NCBI GenBank assembly: GCA_900767695.1 | Contig: CAAGAC010000048.1 | Coordinates: forward strand, 1-10,592 | Source of the DNA: an uncultured Succinivibrio sp. | GTDB lineage: Bacteria; Pseudomonadota; Gammaproteobacteria; Enterobacterales; Succinivibrionaceae | Reading direction: 5' to 3' | DNA length: 10,592 nucleotides | Shown: piece after piece, positions 1-6,560 of the stretch | Position numbering within the stretch: position 1 is the stretch's first letter | Layout of the letters: every line of letters begins with the position of its first letter | Notes under the pieces: model-generated | The model's database searches: none | Told to the model about the DNA's origin: nothing | What the model saw: the letters and a program-made list of their open reading frames with translations, nothing else | Made by a program: the position numbers and the translations under genes

Positions 1-1
1 A

Positions 2-118
2 ATGGCGAGAACGCCAGTGATCAACAAGGCGCTGTCCAACGCAATCCTGATCAGCGAGTGGCGGACGAGGCTTGAAGATACGGAGTTCCGGCTGGGCTGG
101 GCCGGAACTCAGAAGTGA
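2..118 (+). CDS. ltrA: Group II intron reverse transcriptase/maturase, C-terminus (partial)
   Basis: An open frame enters from the left edge and ends at TGA 116-118, giving 38 residues. The start MARTPVINKALSNAIL fits the conserved region at the end of the maturase/DNA-binding part of group II intron proteins, which typically reads W-R-x-A-R-TP-x-x-N-x-ALSN. The protein ends about 22 residues after this motif, so no HNH endonuclease domain follows, as in intron proteins that lack that domain. The full protein would splice its own intron and reverse transcribe it into target DNA. The first visible ATG at position 2 is internal and not a true start. The link to domain V a few bases downstream makes the family call firm despite the short length. 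The symbol is generic for this family. Confidence 0.75.
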   Translation: MARTPVINKALSNAILISEWRTRLEDTEFRLGWAGTQK

Positions 119-123
119 CAAGT

Positions 124-193
124 AACCGCCGGATGCGAGAACCGCACGTCCGCGCGGTGTGAGAGGGGCGAGCGAAAACTCCCCCTGATCGAT
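124..193 (+). ncRNA. Group II intron domains V and VI
   Basis: Domain V spans about 124-160. ACCGC (125-129) pairs with GCGGT (154-158), CGGA (130-133) with TCCG (149-152), and TGCG (134-137) closes on CGCA (143-146) over a short loop. This is the catalytic hairpin of the ribozyme. Domain VI follows at about 161-193. GGGG (165-168) pairs with CCCC (182-185), and GAG (170-172) with CTC (179-181) over a CGAAAA loop. A188, next to the stem, is the likely branch-point adenosine, five or six bases before the predicted splice site. The pairings were made by eye; a covariance-model search would confirm them. Confidence 0.78.
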
Positions 194-220
194 TTTGCAG
201 CAGGCAGCTGCGTCAACGAC

Positions 221-1975
221 TCAGCTTCCGGAAGTCTTCTCGCATCCGCTCATGAGGTCGAGCGAGGGCTCGTAGGTTGAGGACGAGACCCCGTTTAGAT
301 CGAGGAGCGTGTGGTAGATGTTGTCGTGCGAGGCGCTCTCCGACGCCTTCCTGAGCACGCACTGGACGTCAAGCCCGGTGCGCCTTATGAAGCCGTCTGA
401 GAACCACATGATCATCGGGACCTTCTTCTGCACCTCGGGGGCTATGGCGTAGGGCGCCCCGTGCAGGAAGAACCCGTCGTCGCCGAGCGACTCGCCGTGA
501 TCGGAGAAGTAGACGAGCACGGTGTCGAGATCCGCGCGCGCCTTGAGCGTGTCGATTATCGAGGCGAGCACGCTGTCGGTGTAGTAGATGGTGTTGTCGT
601 AGGCGTTGCGCAGCTCCGAGAGCTGGCACTGCCTGAGATCGTTCTGGTGGCACACCGGGCCCCAGTGCTGGAACGATGGCGGGTAGCGGTCGTCGTAGGC
701 GGGCCCGTGGCTTCCCATCATGTGCAGGTATATGGCGGTGGGCCCCCTCGCGGCGTCAAGCTGCGACTTGACCGCGCGCGCCAGGGCGCCGTCGGGGCAG
801 ACCCCGCCGGGGCAGACTGCCGAGGAGACATCCTTGGGGAGCATCTGGCTCAAAGGCTTCTCCTCTATGCCGGCTGCGGCATCCTTGCTCCCTGCCTGGT
901 TGTCTATCCAGACTGACCTGACGCCTGCGCGGGAGATCAGCGAGGGCAGCTGCTCCATTGCGCGGGCCTTCTTCTTGTCGTAATCGGAGCGGGGCAGCGC
1001 GCTGAAGACGCAGGGCACCGACTCGGCAGTCGAGGTGCCGCAGGAGGTCACGTCCTTGAAGTTCACGACGCCGCGGGCGCGCAGCTCCGGCGTGGTGTCG
1101 CGGCTGTAGCCTGAAAGCCCCCAGTTCCTGGCGCGGGCGGTCTCGCCCACGACCGTCACGACGACCACCGGGCGGCCCTGGGCGCGCGAGGGCAGGAGCA
1201 GGGGCGACTTGTCCAGCATCTCGCGCGCGACCGCGCCGGCGGAGGCGTCGGTGGTGAGCGCTCTGATGGCAGAGGCCGTTGCATCGGAAGGTGCGATGAA
1301 GTAGCGGGCGTCGTGGTGCTCGCGCATGTAGATGGAGATGCCTGAGAAGTCCGTGAAGAGCGAGGCTACCGAGAGGCAGGCGCAGCAGATCGCAAGAAGC
1401 GCCATGCGCGCGCGGATCTTTAGATGTGCGCGGGCCCTGACCATCCTTGCAAGGAGCGGGATCTGCGGGATGAGGATGAGGAGGAAGCACAGCAGGAGCT
1501 GCGGCGTCATCAGATCGCCCGCCTCGCGCGGATCGGTCTCGATGGCGTTCTGGATCATCTCGGGCGTCATCGCCGCGTTGTAGCGGTAGGAGAACGCGAA
1601 GGCCACGGCGGCGATGACGCCGAGGATCGAGAAGAGAGACCCCGAGAGCGCAAGCGGCAGCACCGAGGACATGAGAAGCAGCAGGAACATGTGCGCGAAG
1701 ACCAGGCATCCGAGAGTTGCAAGGCCGAAGCGCAGCATGTCTGGGATACTCCCTGCAAGTGGGGAGAGCGACATCTGCCAGAAGGGCAGCGAGGCTGCCG
1801 CGCACCACCACAGGCAGAGCAGGAAGGTCCACCACAGGTAGTGCAGGGCTCCCGGGCGGCGGGCGGCCCTGCCGCCGCGCAGCGCCCTCATGAAGGCGCG
1901 TCTGAGCAGGGCCCTTGTGTCCTGATGCTGCGCGGGATCCTGGGGCTTGCCTTCAAACGCCATCGCTTCCTCCAT
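221..1975 (-). CDS. eptA: Lipid A phosphoethanolamine transferase, EptA/MCR type
   Basis: A 584-residue inner-membrane enzyme that should move phosphoethanolamine from phosphatidylethanolamine to lipid A phosphates, lowering surface charge and binding of cationic peptides such as polymyxin. About five membrane helices lie within residues 46-208. The periplasmic sulfatase-fold domain follows with every MCR/EptA active-site element: E278 in VVGETAR, nucleophile T316 in CGTSTAESVPC, H423 in MGSHGPAY, D492 and H493 in SDHGES, and H505 in FLHGAPYAIAP. The spacing of these residues matches MCR-1 closely. Cysteine pairs typical of the family are also present (C312, C322, C388, C393, C442, C450). The ATG at 1975 is chosen because GGGAGG lies 5 bases upstream; that motif overlaps the stop of the PAP2 gene, so the two are translationally linked. 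Compared with the usual 540-550 residues there is a basic N-terminal extension of about 40. The substrate, lipid A, is inferred from the family. Confidence 0.93.
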   Translation of the reverse strand: MEEAMAFEGKPQDPAQHQDTRALLRRAFMRALRGGRAARRPGALHYLWWTFLLCLWWCAAASLPFWQMSLSPLAGSIPDMLRFGLATLGCLVFAHMFLLLLMSSVLPLALSGSLFSILGVIAAVAFAFSYRYNAAMTPEMIQNAIETDPREAGDLMTPQLLLCFLLILIPQIPLLARMVRARAHLKIRARMALLAICCACLSVASLFTDFSGISIYMREHHDARYFIAPSDATASAIRALTTDASAGAVAREMLDKSPLLLPSRAQGRPVVVVTVVGETARARNWGLSGYSRDTTPELRARGVVNFKDVTSCGTSTAESVPCVFSALPRSDYDKKKARAMEQLPSLISRAGVRSVWIDNQAGSKDAAAGIEEKPLSQMLPKDVSSAVCPGGVCPDGALARAVKSQLDAARGPTAIYLHMMGSHGPAYDDRYPPSFQHWGPVCHQNDLRQCQLSELRNAYDNTIYYTDSVLASIIDTLKARADLDTVLVYFSDHGESLGDDGFFLHGAPYAIAPEVQKKVPMIMWFSDGFIRRTGLDVQCVLRKASESASHDNIYHTLLDLNGVSSSTYEPSLDLMSGCEKTSGS

Positions 1976-1977
1976 GG

Positions 1978-2709
1978 CTACCTCCCGGACTTCTTACCCG
2001 ATGCCATGGCCGCGCGCCTCAAGAGCGGGGAGAGCACGGCAAAGCAGAGCGCGAAGTCAATGCCCATCGAGGCGACTATGTGGGTCGGGAAGTGGGCGCC
2101 GCGGGCCATCTGGAGCACGCCGCCCAGAAGCCCGAGCGCGGTGACAAGCGCGAAGGCGAGGGAGCGCAGATCACGCATTGCGCCTCTCATGCAGAGGTAG
2201 AGGCAGAATCCGTAGGCGCAGAAGATCCCGCCGCTGTAGCCGCTGGGCCAGCAGTGGCCGCTGAAGTTGCCGCGCGACATCTCAAGAAGCGGGGTCGAGT
2301 GCTCCGCTGTCCCTCCGTAGATCGAGAGATCCCAGGGGCAGTCCATGCCGGTGAGCTTCTTGAGCAGGGCGACGACGCCAAGCGCGAGGATCATCGCGCC
2401 CAAGGACGCGAGCGCGGCCTTCCTCCTTGAAATCCCGCCGATGGCGCGGGAGCTGGGAACTGCCGCGGCATAGATGAGGCAGAGCGCGGCGAGCAGCGCG
2501 GGGATCTTTCCTGCGTAGGAGTGCAGGATCTCGACTGCGCGCGCGCCATGGAGCGGGAAGCCCTTCCCGTCGAAGAACGGGGCGATGAGCGCGTCGTCGA
2601 GGGCGTGCAGGGGCACGCAGGCGAGGAGCAGGGCAAGCGCGATGCCGGCGATCGCCAGGCGTCTGAGTCTCCTGTAGTCGTCAAGGCCAAACTGAGTAGC
2701 TCTCTCCAT
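1978..2709 (-). CDS. PAP2-family membrane phosphatase with altered PSGH motif
   Basis: A 243-residue polytopic membrane protein with helices near 17-32, 67-83, 99-116, 160-175 and 184-200, plus a C-terminal helix. It belongs to the PAP2 phosphatases whose first motif ends in CPW (K117 or K118 to C124-P125-W126). The third motif, ARGAHFPTH, supplies R203, H206 and H210. In the second motif, where PSGH is expected, the sequence reads PSGY (155-158), so the usual acid/base histidine is Tyr. The family removes phosphate from membrane lipids such as undecaprenyl diphosphate, phosphatidic acid or lipid A. The neighbouring transferase gene, two bases downstream, suggests a lipid A or polyprenyl phosphate substrate, but this is inference. 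The ATG at 2709 has GGAG a few bases upstream. The 145-bp gap to the kinase gene may hold its own promoter, but no clear -35/-10 pair was found. Whether the enzyme is active with Tyr158 is open. Confidence 0.85.
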   Translation of the reverse strand: MERATQFGLDDYRRLRRLAIAGIALALLLACVPLHALDDALIAPFFDGKGFPLHGARAVEILHSYAGKIPALLAALCLIYAAAVPSSRAIGGISRRKAALASLGAMILALGVVALLKKLTGMDCPWDLSIYGGTAEHSTPLLEMSRGNFSGHCWPSGYSGGIFCAYGFCLYLCMRGAMRDLRSLAFALVTALGLLGGVLQMARGAHFPTHIVASMGIDFALCFAVLSPLLRRAAMASGKKSGR

Positions 2710-2797
2710 GCGCGCTCCGAAACGTCAATTCGGGCACATGGTAGGGAGGAGCGTGTTACCGCAAGGTCATCGGTCCGTCTAAAAAGCGTCAAAACGG

Positions 2798-2862
2798 AAA
2801 AAAAAGGGGATCTTGAGGGGAATGGCGCCCCATGGAGGACGGCCTGAATGGAGGGTCAGGCC
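2798..2862 (-). terminator. Possible weak terminator after the kinase gene
   Basis: Downstream of the kinase stop on the minus strand, a perfect 7-bp inverted repeat (2841-2847 with 2856-2862) spans the stop codon itself. Further on, a GGGG block (2828-2831) can pair with CCCC at 2817-2820 or 2806-2809, the latter directly before a run of eight T (2798-2805). The stems are short, so termination may be partial. This would allow read-through from qseBC into the PAP2-eptA pair. Confidence 0.33.
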
Positions 2863-4310
2863 TTTCTGAACGCGCGCACGGTGAATCTGGCGGCTGCGGG
2901 ATCGGCGGCGTCCTCGATCCTGATCTCAAGGTCCATGCCGTGGATCGCGGCTGCGGCGCGGGCTATCGAGAGCCCAAGCCCGCTGCCGTCCTGCTTCTGC
3001 CCCGCCGGCCTGAAGAAGCGCTCGCCCAGGCGCGCGCGGTCGGCCTCCTCGTAGCGCGGGCAGGCGTTCTCGACGCTGATCCAGCCGTCTCCTGAGGCGA
3101 TCCTCACCTTGGACTTGAAAAGGCTGTAGCAGCAGGCGTTTTCAACGAGGTTGCGCGCGAGCACGCCGGCCATCTCGGGGTAGCCGTCCTCGATCAAGAG
3201 GCCGCCGCCTTGGAAGGATGTCTCGATCTCAAGCTGCTTTCCTTCAATGGCCTCGCGCGACTCCAGAAGCGCCTTCTCAAGGAGCGCCTTGAAATCCACG
3301 GTTCCGCGGGCCATCCCAGGGATCGCATCGCTTGAGCGCGCGCGGGAGTCCAGATCATCGAGCCTCGAGAGGGTCAGGAGCTGGCGCACGAGGTTCGAGC
3401 AGCGCCTTGCCCCGACGACCAGCGAGTCAAGCGCCTCCCTGCGGGCGCTGTCGCCGCAGGCGGGATCCGAGGCGATGCGCGACTGGAGCATGAGCCCGGC
3501 TAGCGGCGTGCGAAGCTCGTGGGCTGCGTCCGAGACGAATGAGCGCTCGCGGCGCATCATCGCGCTGCTCCTTTGGAAGTAGGCGTTGAGCTCGTCGGCG
3601 AGCGGGCGGATCTCTGATGGCAGGTTTTCCGCGTCAAGCGGGCTGGCGTCCCCCGGGCGCCTTGAGGACAGCTGCCTCCTTAGATCTCCAATGGGCCTGA
3701 GCGCCCGGGTGATGACGATGAAGAGCCCTGCGCAGAGCGCCAGGGCGAAGGCGGCGAGGATCAGAAGCTGGCTTTGCAGGATCCCGAAAATGAGGTCCGA
3801 GCGGAAATCGAGCTCCTGGGCCACCGCGATGCGGCGGCTGCCGTCGGCCGAATCGAGCCACAGCACCCGCCATTCGTCGTCGTCGCCGTGCAGAAGGGAG
3901 TTATGGAAGCCGCTGCCCTCGCCCCTGAAGATGATCCTCCGGCCCTTGCGCCCGTCGGAGAGCAGCAGCGTTCCGTCCTTTGAGAACACGGCAAAGGAGA
4001 GCACGTCGCCGTCGTAGTGGCCGTGGCGGCGCGATTTCCTGAGGTCAGGAAGCTTCTGGGCGAAGGCGGCTCCAGCCTCGTCCGGATCCCAGGCCGCAAG
4101 CTGCCTTGCAAACGAGAGCTGCACCGTGTCGAAGTACTTGGAGGTCTCGTGGTGGAGGTGGAATGCGGCGGCGGCGACGGCTGCAAGGGAGAGCAGCAGC
4201 GCCAGCGCCAGGCAGAAGAGCAGGAGCTTGGCCTTGAGGCTGCCGCGGCAGCGCCTGATGGCCATGCGCAGTGAAAGAAGGGAAGCCCTCGCTCGCTCAG
4301 TCAGGCTCAT
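2856..4310 (-). CDS. qseC: Sensor histidine kinase, QseC-like
   Basis: A 484-residue inner-membrane kinase. Helix 1 is about 27-50, a periplasmic sensor region about 51-177, helix 2 about 178-201, then a short HAMP linker. The H-box FVSDAAHELRTPL puts the phosphorylated histidine at H264. The ATPase domain has the N-box around N387 and N391 (NLVENACCYS), a degenerate D-box (SVENACP) and the G2 box GSGLGLSI (442-449). The sensor part ends with DEWRVLW...VAQELDFRSDL, recalling QseC. The start is the ATG at 4310, whose ATGA overlaps the stop of the regulator gene. The frame stays open up to 4601, but that stretch is antisense-like sequence inside the regulator gene and is rejected. In enterobacteria QseC senses catecholamines or AI-3 and also cross-talks with PmrAB; the signal here cannot be told. 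The periplasmic acidic cluster DGDDDE could bind metal or peptide (speculative). Confidence 0.9.
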   Translation of the reverse strand: MSLTERARASLLSLRMAIRRCRGSLKAKLLLFCLALALLLSLAAVAAAAFHLHHETSKYFDTVQLSFARQLAAWDPDEAGAAFAQKLPDLRKSRRHGHYDGDVLSFAVFSKDGTLLLSDGRKGRRIIFRGEGSGFHNSLLHGDDDEWRVLWLDSADGSRRIAVAQELDFRSDLIFGILQSQLLILAAFALALCAGLFIVITRALRPIGDLRRQLSSRRPGDASPLDAENLPSEIRPLADELNAYFQRSSAMMRRERSFVSDAAHELRTPLAGLMLQSRIASDPACGDSARREALDSLVVGARRCSNLVRQLLTLSRLDDLDSRARSSDAIPGMARGTVDFKALLEKALLESREAIEGKQLEIETSFQGGGLLIEDGYPEMAGVLARNLVENACCYSLFKSKVRIASGDGWISVENACPRYEEADRARLGERFFRPAGQKQDGSGLGLSIARAAAAIHGMDLEIRIEDAADPAAARFTVRAFRKA

Positions 4311-4984
4311 CGGGGTCCACTGCCTCCATCCCTGGGCACGGTGTATCCCATGCCGTGGACGGTCCTGATGAAGTCCTTTCCGAGCTTGCGGCGCAGTCGG
4401 TGGATCAGGACCTCGATGCTGTTTGGCGACGCGTCCTCGTCGAGATCCCCCATCTTCTCCTCGATGAGGGGCTTGGGAATGATGCGGCCAGCCCCCGACA
4501 TCAGGATCTCGCAGAGCCTGAACTCGCGGGCGCTCATCGGAACCTCCCTGCCGCCTGACTCGACCTTGCGCGATCCCTGATCGAGCACGATGCCGCCGCA
4601 CCGGATCACCGGGCTGGGGCGCCCGGAGCTGCGGCGCACCAGCGCCAGCAGCCTGGCCTCAAGCTCCTCGGGCTCGAAGGGCTTGACGAGATAGTCGTCG
4701 GCGCCGGTGTTGAGCCCGCGCACCCGCTCTGAAAGCTCGTCGCGGGCGGTGAGGATCAGCACCGGATCCGTGCGGCCGTCGCGCCGCCAGCGCCTGAGCA
4801 CCTCGAGACCGTCCATCGACGGCAGCCCGAGATCGAGGATCACTGCGTCGTAGGGGGCGCAGGGCAGCGCCGCGCACGCCGCGGCGCCGTCCTCGATCCA
4901 GTCGGTTTCAAAGCCCCTGGGCTTGAGCCATGCCCTGATCCCCGAACCGATGAGCGGATCGTCCTCTGCAAGCAGGATCCTCAT
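4307..4984 (-). CDS. qseB: OmpR-family response regulator, QseB-like
   Basis: A 225-residue two-domain regulator. The receiver domain (1-118) has acidic D8 and D9, phosphoacceptor D51 (VILDLGLP), T79 and K101 (LVKPF). A winged-helix DNA-binding domain occupies about 128-217. The ending DFIRTVHGMGYT, the LIEEK helix and the receiver segment PYDAVILDL match QseB better than other OmpR-family members, although PmrA is close. A GGAGGGG ribosome site lies just before ATG 4984. The gene starts 22 bases after ygiW and overlaps the kinase gene by four bases, so the three form one operon. It should bind tandem direct repeats with about 11-bp period; such a repeat lies upstream of ygiW (5452-5468), suggesting autoregulation. 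The PAP2-eptA pair downstream is the likely target or a co-transcribed output. Confidence 0.92.
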   Translation of the reverse strand: MRILLAEDDPLIGSGIRAWLKPRGFETDWIEDGAAACAALPCAPYDAVILDLGLPSMDGLEVLRRWRRDGRTDPVLILTARDELSERVRGLNTGADDYLVKPFEPEELEARLLALVRRSSGRPSPVIRCGGIVLDQGSRKVESGGREVPMSAREFRLCEILMSGAGRIIPKPLIEEKMGDLDEDASPNSIEVLIHRLRRKLGKDFIRTVHGMGYTVPRDGGSGPR

Positions 4985-5006
4985 CGCCCCTCCGAAATGT
5001 CAAGCG

Positions 5007-5387
5007 TCACTTGCCTGAGAGCATAACAAGGTAGTCGGCGTCGATGACGTTCTTTCCATTTTCCCGGTCGATTTCCCCGAAGATCCTCACGGGATCGTCA
5101 GGCCCGACGCTCTGGCCGCAGAAGTCCTTCCTGCTGATCTTCGCCTCGGCCTGGCCGCTCTCGTCGGCGATGATGTACGACTTCCTGCCGGTCTGCCTGA
5201 GGATCCTCGCGTCGATGACCACCTTGTCGTCATCCTTGAGCGCCATGGCGTCCCTGATGCTGGTCACGGCCACCTCGCCGGTGAAGCCGCCATTGAGAGC
5301 GCAGTGCTCGTGATCCCCGGCAAGAGCCTGGGCTGAGAAGACGGCCATGGCGGCGCAGAGGGCGGCGGTTGCAAACGATGATTTCAT
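5007..5387 (-). CDS. ygiW: YgiW/YdeI-family periplasmic OB-fold (BOF) protein
   Basis: A 126-residue secreted protein. Residues 1-23 are a signal peptide with a probable cut after ALA. The mature part has the family pattern: GGFTG at 33-37, an AMALKDDDKVVIDARI strand region, YIIADESGQAEAKI, and DDPVRIFGEIDRE near the end. Members are small bacterial OB-fold proteins of the periplasm linked to stress and cationic peptide tolerance. In E. coli the gene leads the ygiW-qseBC operon, and the same order is kept here, which supports the names of all three genes. AAGGAG lies six bases before ATG 5387. The mature protein has two cysteines, C29 before the GGFTG motif and C90 in DFCGQ, which could form a disulfide. 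The ligand is unknown. Confidence 0.9.
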   Translation of the reverse strand: MKSSFATAALCAAMAVFSAQALAGDHEHCALNGGFTGEVAVTSIRDAMALKDDDKVVIDARILRQTGRKSYIIADESGQAEAKISRKDFCGQSVGPDDPVRIFGEIDRENGKNVIDADYLVMLSGK

Positions 5388-5451
5388 ATTTGTCTCCTTG
5401 GTATTGAACTGCGGCAGTTCTCCCTGCCTTCACTTCCAAGTAAACGCCCCA

Positions 5452-5468
5452 AACCTTTCATGAACCTT
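5452..5468 (-). promoter_or_regulatory. Candidate response-regulator tandem site upstream of ygiW
   Basis: On the minus strand AAGGTT is repeated exactly with a five-base spacer, an 11-bp period. This is the geometry that OmpR/PmrA/QseB-type dimers bind. The site is 65-81 bases upstream of the ygiW start. A weak -10-like TTTACT lies about seven bases further downstream, so the repeat could take the place of a -35 element in an activated promoter. This is pattern evidence only; PmrA boxes have the same layout with a different core. Confidence 0.45.
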
Positions 5469-5482
5469 GCAGCGGGTAAAAA

Positions 5483-5497
5483 TGAGGATCGTTCTCA
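5483..5497. promoter_or_regulatory. Fur-box-like palindrome
   Basis: TGAGGATCGTTCTCA has perfect four-base outer arms and matches 12 of 15 positions of the common 7-1-7 Fur site form TGAGAATGATTCTCA. It sits 15 bases upstream of the tandem repeat and 96 bases upstream of the ygiW start. Iron control of an eptA-type locus would be sensible, since lipid A modification often responds to iron, but the site was found by eye only. Confidence 0.35.
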
Positions 5498-5562
5498 AAT
5501 AGCCTTGCGCATCAGAGCATCTGCGTGAAGCCGTCGGGCTTGTCTGAAAAGAATAAAGGCCG

Positions 5563-5593
5563 AAAAGGCCGCAGCCAAGGCTGCGGCCTTTTT
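5563..5593 (-). terminator. Rho-independent terminator after speB
   Basis: A perfect 14-bp inverted repeat (5563-5576 with 5579-5592) folds into a long GC-rich hairpin flanked by A and T runs on both sides. It begins 19 bases past the speB stop on the minus strand and is followed by TTTT, a C-rich stretch and TTTATT. Because both flanks are A/T runs it could work in either direction, but no plus-strand gene ends here. Confidence 0.85.
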
Positions 5594-5611
5594 AAGGCAT
5601 GGCCTGGCGGG

Positions 5612-6532
5612 TCAGTCCCTTGACGCCATGGCGCAGAGGATGTCGAGCGCGATGGCAGCGCCCGCGATGGCGGTGATGCCCGAGTGGTCGTATGCCGGCG
5701 AGACCTCGACGACGTCGGCGCCGACGATGCTGAGGCCTGCGAGCGCGCGGATGATCCCGAGCGCCTTGTCGGTGGAGATCCCGCCCGGGACCGGGGTGCC
5801 GGTGCCGGGAGCGAAGGCCGGATCGAGGCAGTCGATGTCAAAGCTCAGGTAGACGGGCAGATCCCCCGCGCGCTCCCTGGCCATGGCGGCAATCTCGGAG
5901 GCGCTCCTCTCGTTTGCAGACGGCCCGTCGATGACCAGGAAGCCGTCCTCCTCGTGGTACTCGGTGCGGATCCCGATCTGGGTCGAGCGGGAGGGATCGA
6001 TGAGGCCCTCCTCGGGCGCGCGCGCGAACATCGTCCCGTGATCGTAGGGCGATCCCTCCTTGTAGGTGTCCGAGTGCGCGTCAAAGTGCAGCAGGGCGAG
6101 CTTTCCGTATTTCCTCGCGTGGGCGCGCAGCAGCGGCAGGGTGACGAAGTGGTCGCCGCCTAAGCTCAGCATGAGCTTGCCTGCGCCCAGCACGGCGTCG
6201 GCGTGGGCCTCGAGGGCCCTCACCATCGCGCCCGGATCGCCGCTTGGAAAGACGAGATCGCCGCAGTCGGCAAGCTTCAAGCGATCCTCAAGCGCGAACT
6301 TCCACGGAAAGCGCCTGCGCTCCCATGCAAACATCACCGAGGCCTCGCGCATGGACTGGGCGCCGTAGCGGCAGCCGGGGCGGCCTGAGGTCGCCATGTC
6401 AAAGGGGATCCCGGTGATCACGGCGTCGGCGTCCGACTTCTCGGGCTCGAAGCAAAGCGGGACCCTCAGGAATCCGAAGGCGTTCGAGTAGAGCGATATG
6501 TCTTCCTGATGGCGCAGGGTCTGGTTGTACAT
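5612..6532 (-). CDS. speB: Agmatinase (agmatine ureohydrolase)
   Basis: A 306-residue cytosolic enzyme of the arginase/agmatinase fold, the same length as E. coli SpeB. It splits agmatine into putrescine and urea with a two-manganese centre. All metal ligands are visible: H128 in GGDH, D151, H153 and D155 in DAHSD, and D232 and D234 in SFDIDCLDP. E277 in VEVSPAYD and the GTGTPVPGG loop are also present. GGAGGAG directly precedes ATG 6532. The gene starts 28 bases after the speA stop, so the two form one operon that runs arginine to agmatine to putrescine. A long hairpin terminator follows. Guanidinobutyrase or another ureohydrolase is the alternative, made unlikely by the speA neighbour. Confidence 0.94.
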   Translation of the reverse strand: MYNQTLRHQEDISLYSNAFGFLRVPLCFEPEKSDADAVITGIPFDMATSGRPGCRYGAQSMREASVMFAWERRRFPWKFALEDRLKLADCGDLVFPSGDPGAMVRALEAHADAVLGAGKLMLSLGGDHFVTLPLLRAHARKYGKLALLHFDAHSDTYKEGSPYDHGTMFARAPEEGLIDPSRSTQIGIRTEYHEEDGFLVIDGPSANERSASEIAAMARERAGDLPVYLSFDIDCLDPAFAPGTGTPVPGGISTDKALGIIRALAGLSIVGADVVEVSPAYDHSGITAIAGAAIALDILCAMASRD

Positions 6533-6560
6533 TTCTCCTCCAAATCTTGATGTCAGGGCT

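Larger units (their letters stand above)
1..193 (+). mobile_element. Group II intron, 3' end (partial)
   Basis: The first 193 bases fit the 3' end of a bacterial group II intron: the end of an intron-encoded reverse transcriptase/maturase frame, then after a five-base gap a domain V hairpin and a domain VI hairpin. A perfect 10-bp inverted repeat (83-92 with 101-110) lies inside the last codons and is probably part of domain IV. The 3' splice site is placed at about 193, after TCGAT, by analogy with the usual intron end; it could be off by one or two bases. The 5' part lies outside the window. The intron runs toward the 3' end of the convergent phosphoethanolamine transferase gene and stops 27 bases short of its stop codon. 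The subclass cannot be fixed without domains I-IV. Confidence 0.82.

Noticed and set aside
197..211. Hairpin GCAGC/GCTGC as an eptA terminator
   Set aside because: A stem of five pairs with no T-run on the minus strand is too weak to call.
756..1835. Long minus-strand frame inside the phosphoethanolamine transferase gene
   Set aside because: Same strand, shifted frame, with His/Arg/Pro-rich composition typical of GC-rich shadow frames; the true gene holds all catalytic motifs.
1424..2200. 258-codon plus-strand frame antisense to eptA and the PAP2 gene
   Set aside because: It crosses two real genes on the other strand and its Glu/Arg/Gln-rich product matches antisense of GC-rich codons.
4311..4601. 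N-terminal extension of the kinase frame by 97 residues
   Set aside because: It lies wholly inside the response-regulator gene in another frame, has Arg/Pro-rich shadow composition, and the ATG at 4310 overlapping the regulator stop gives a standard kinase.
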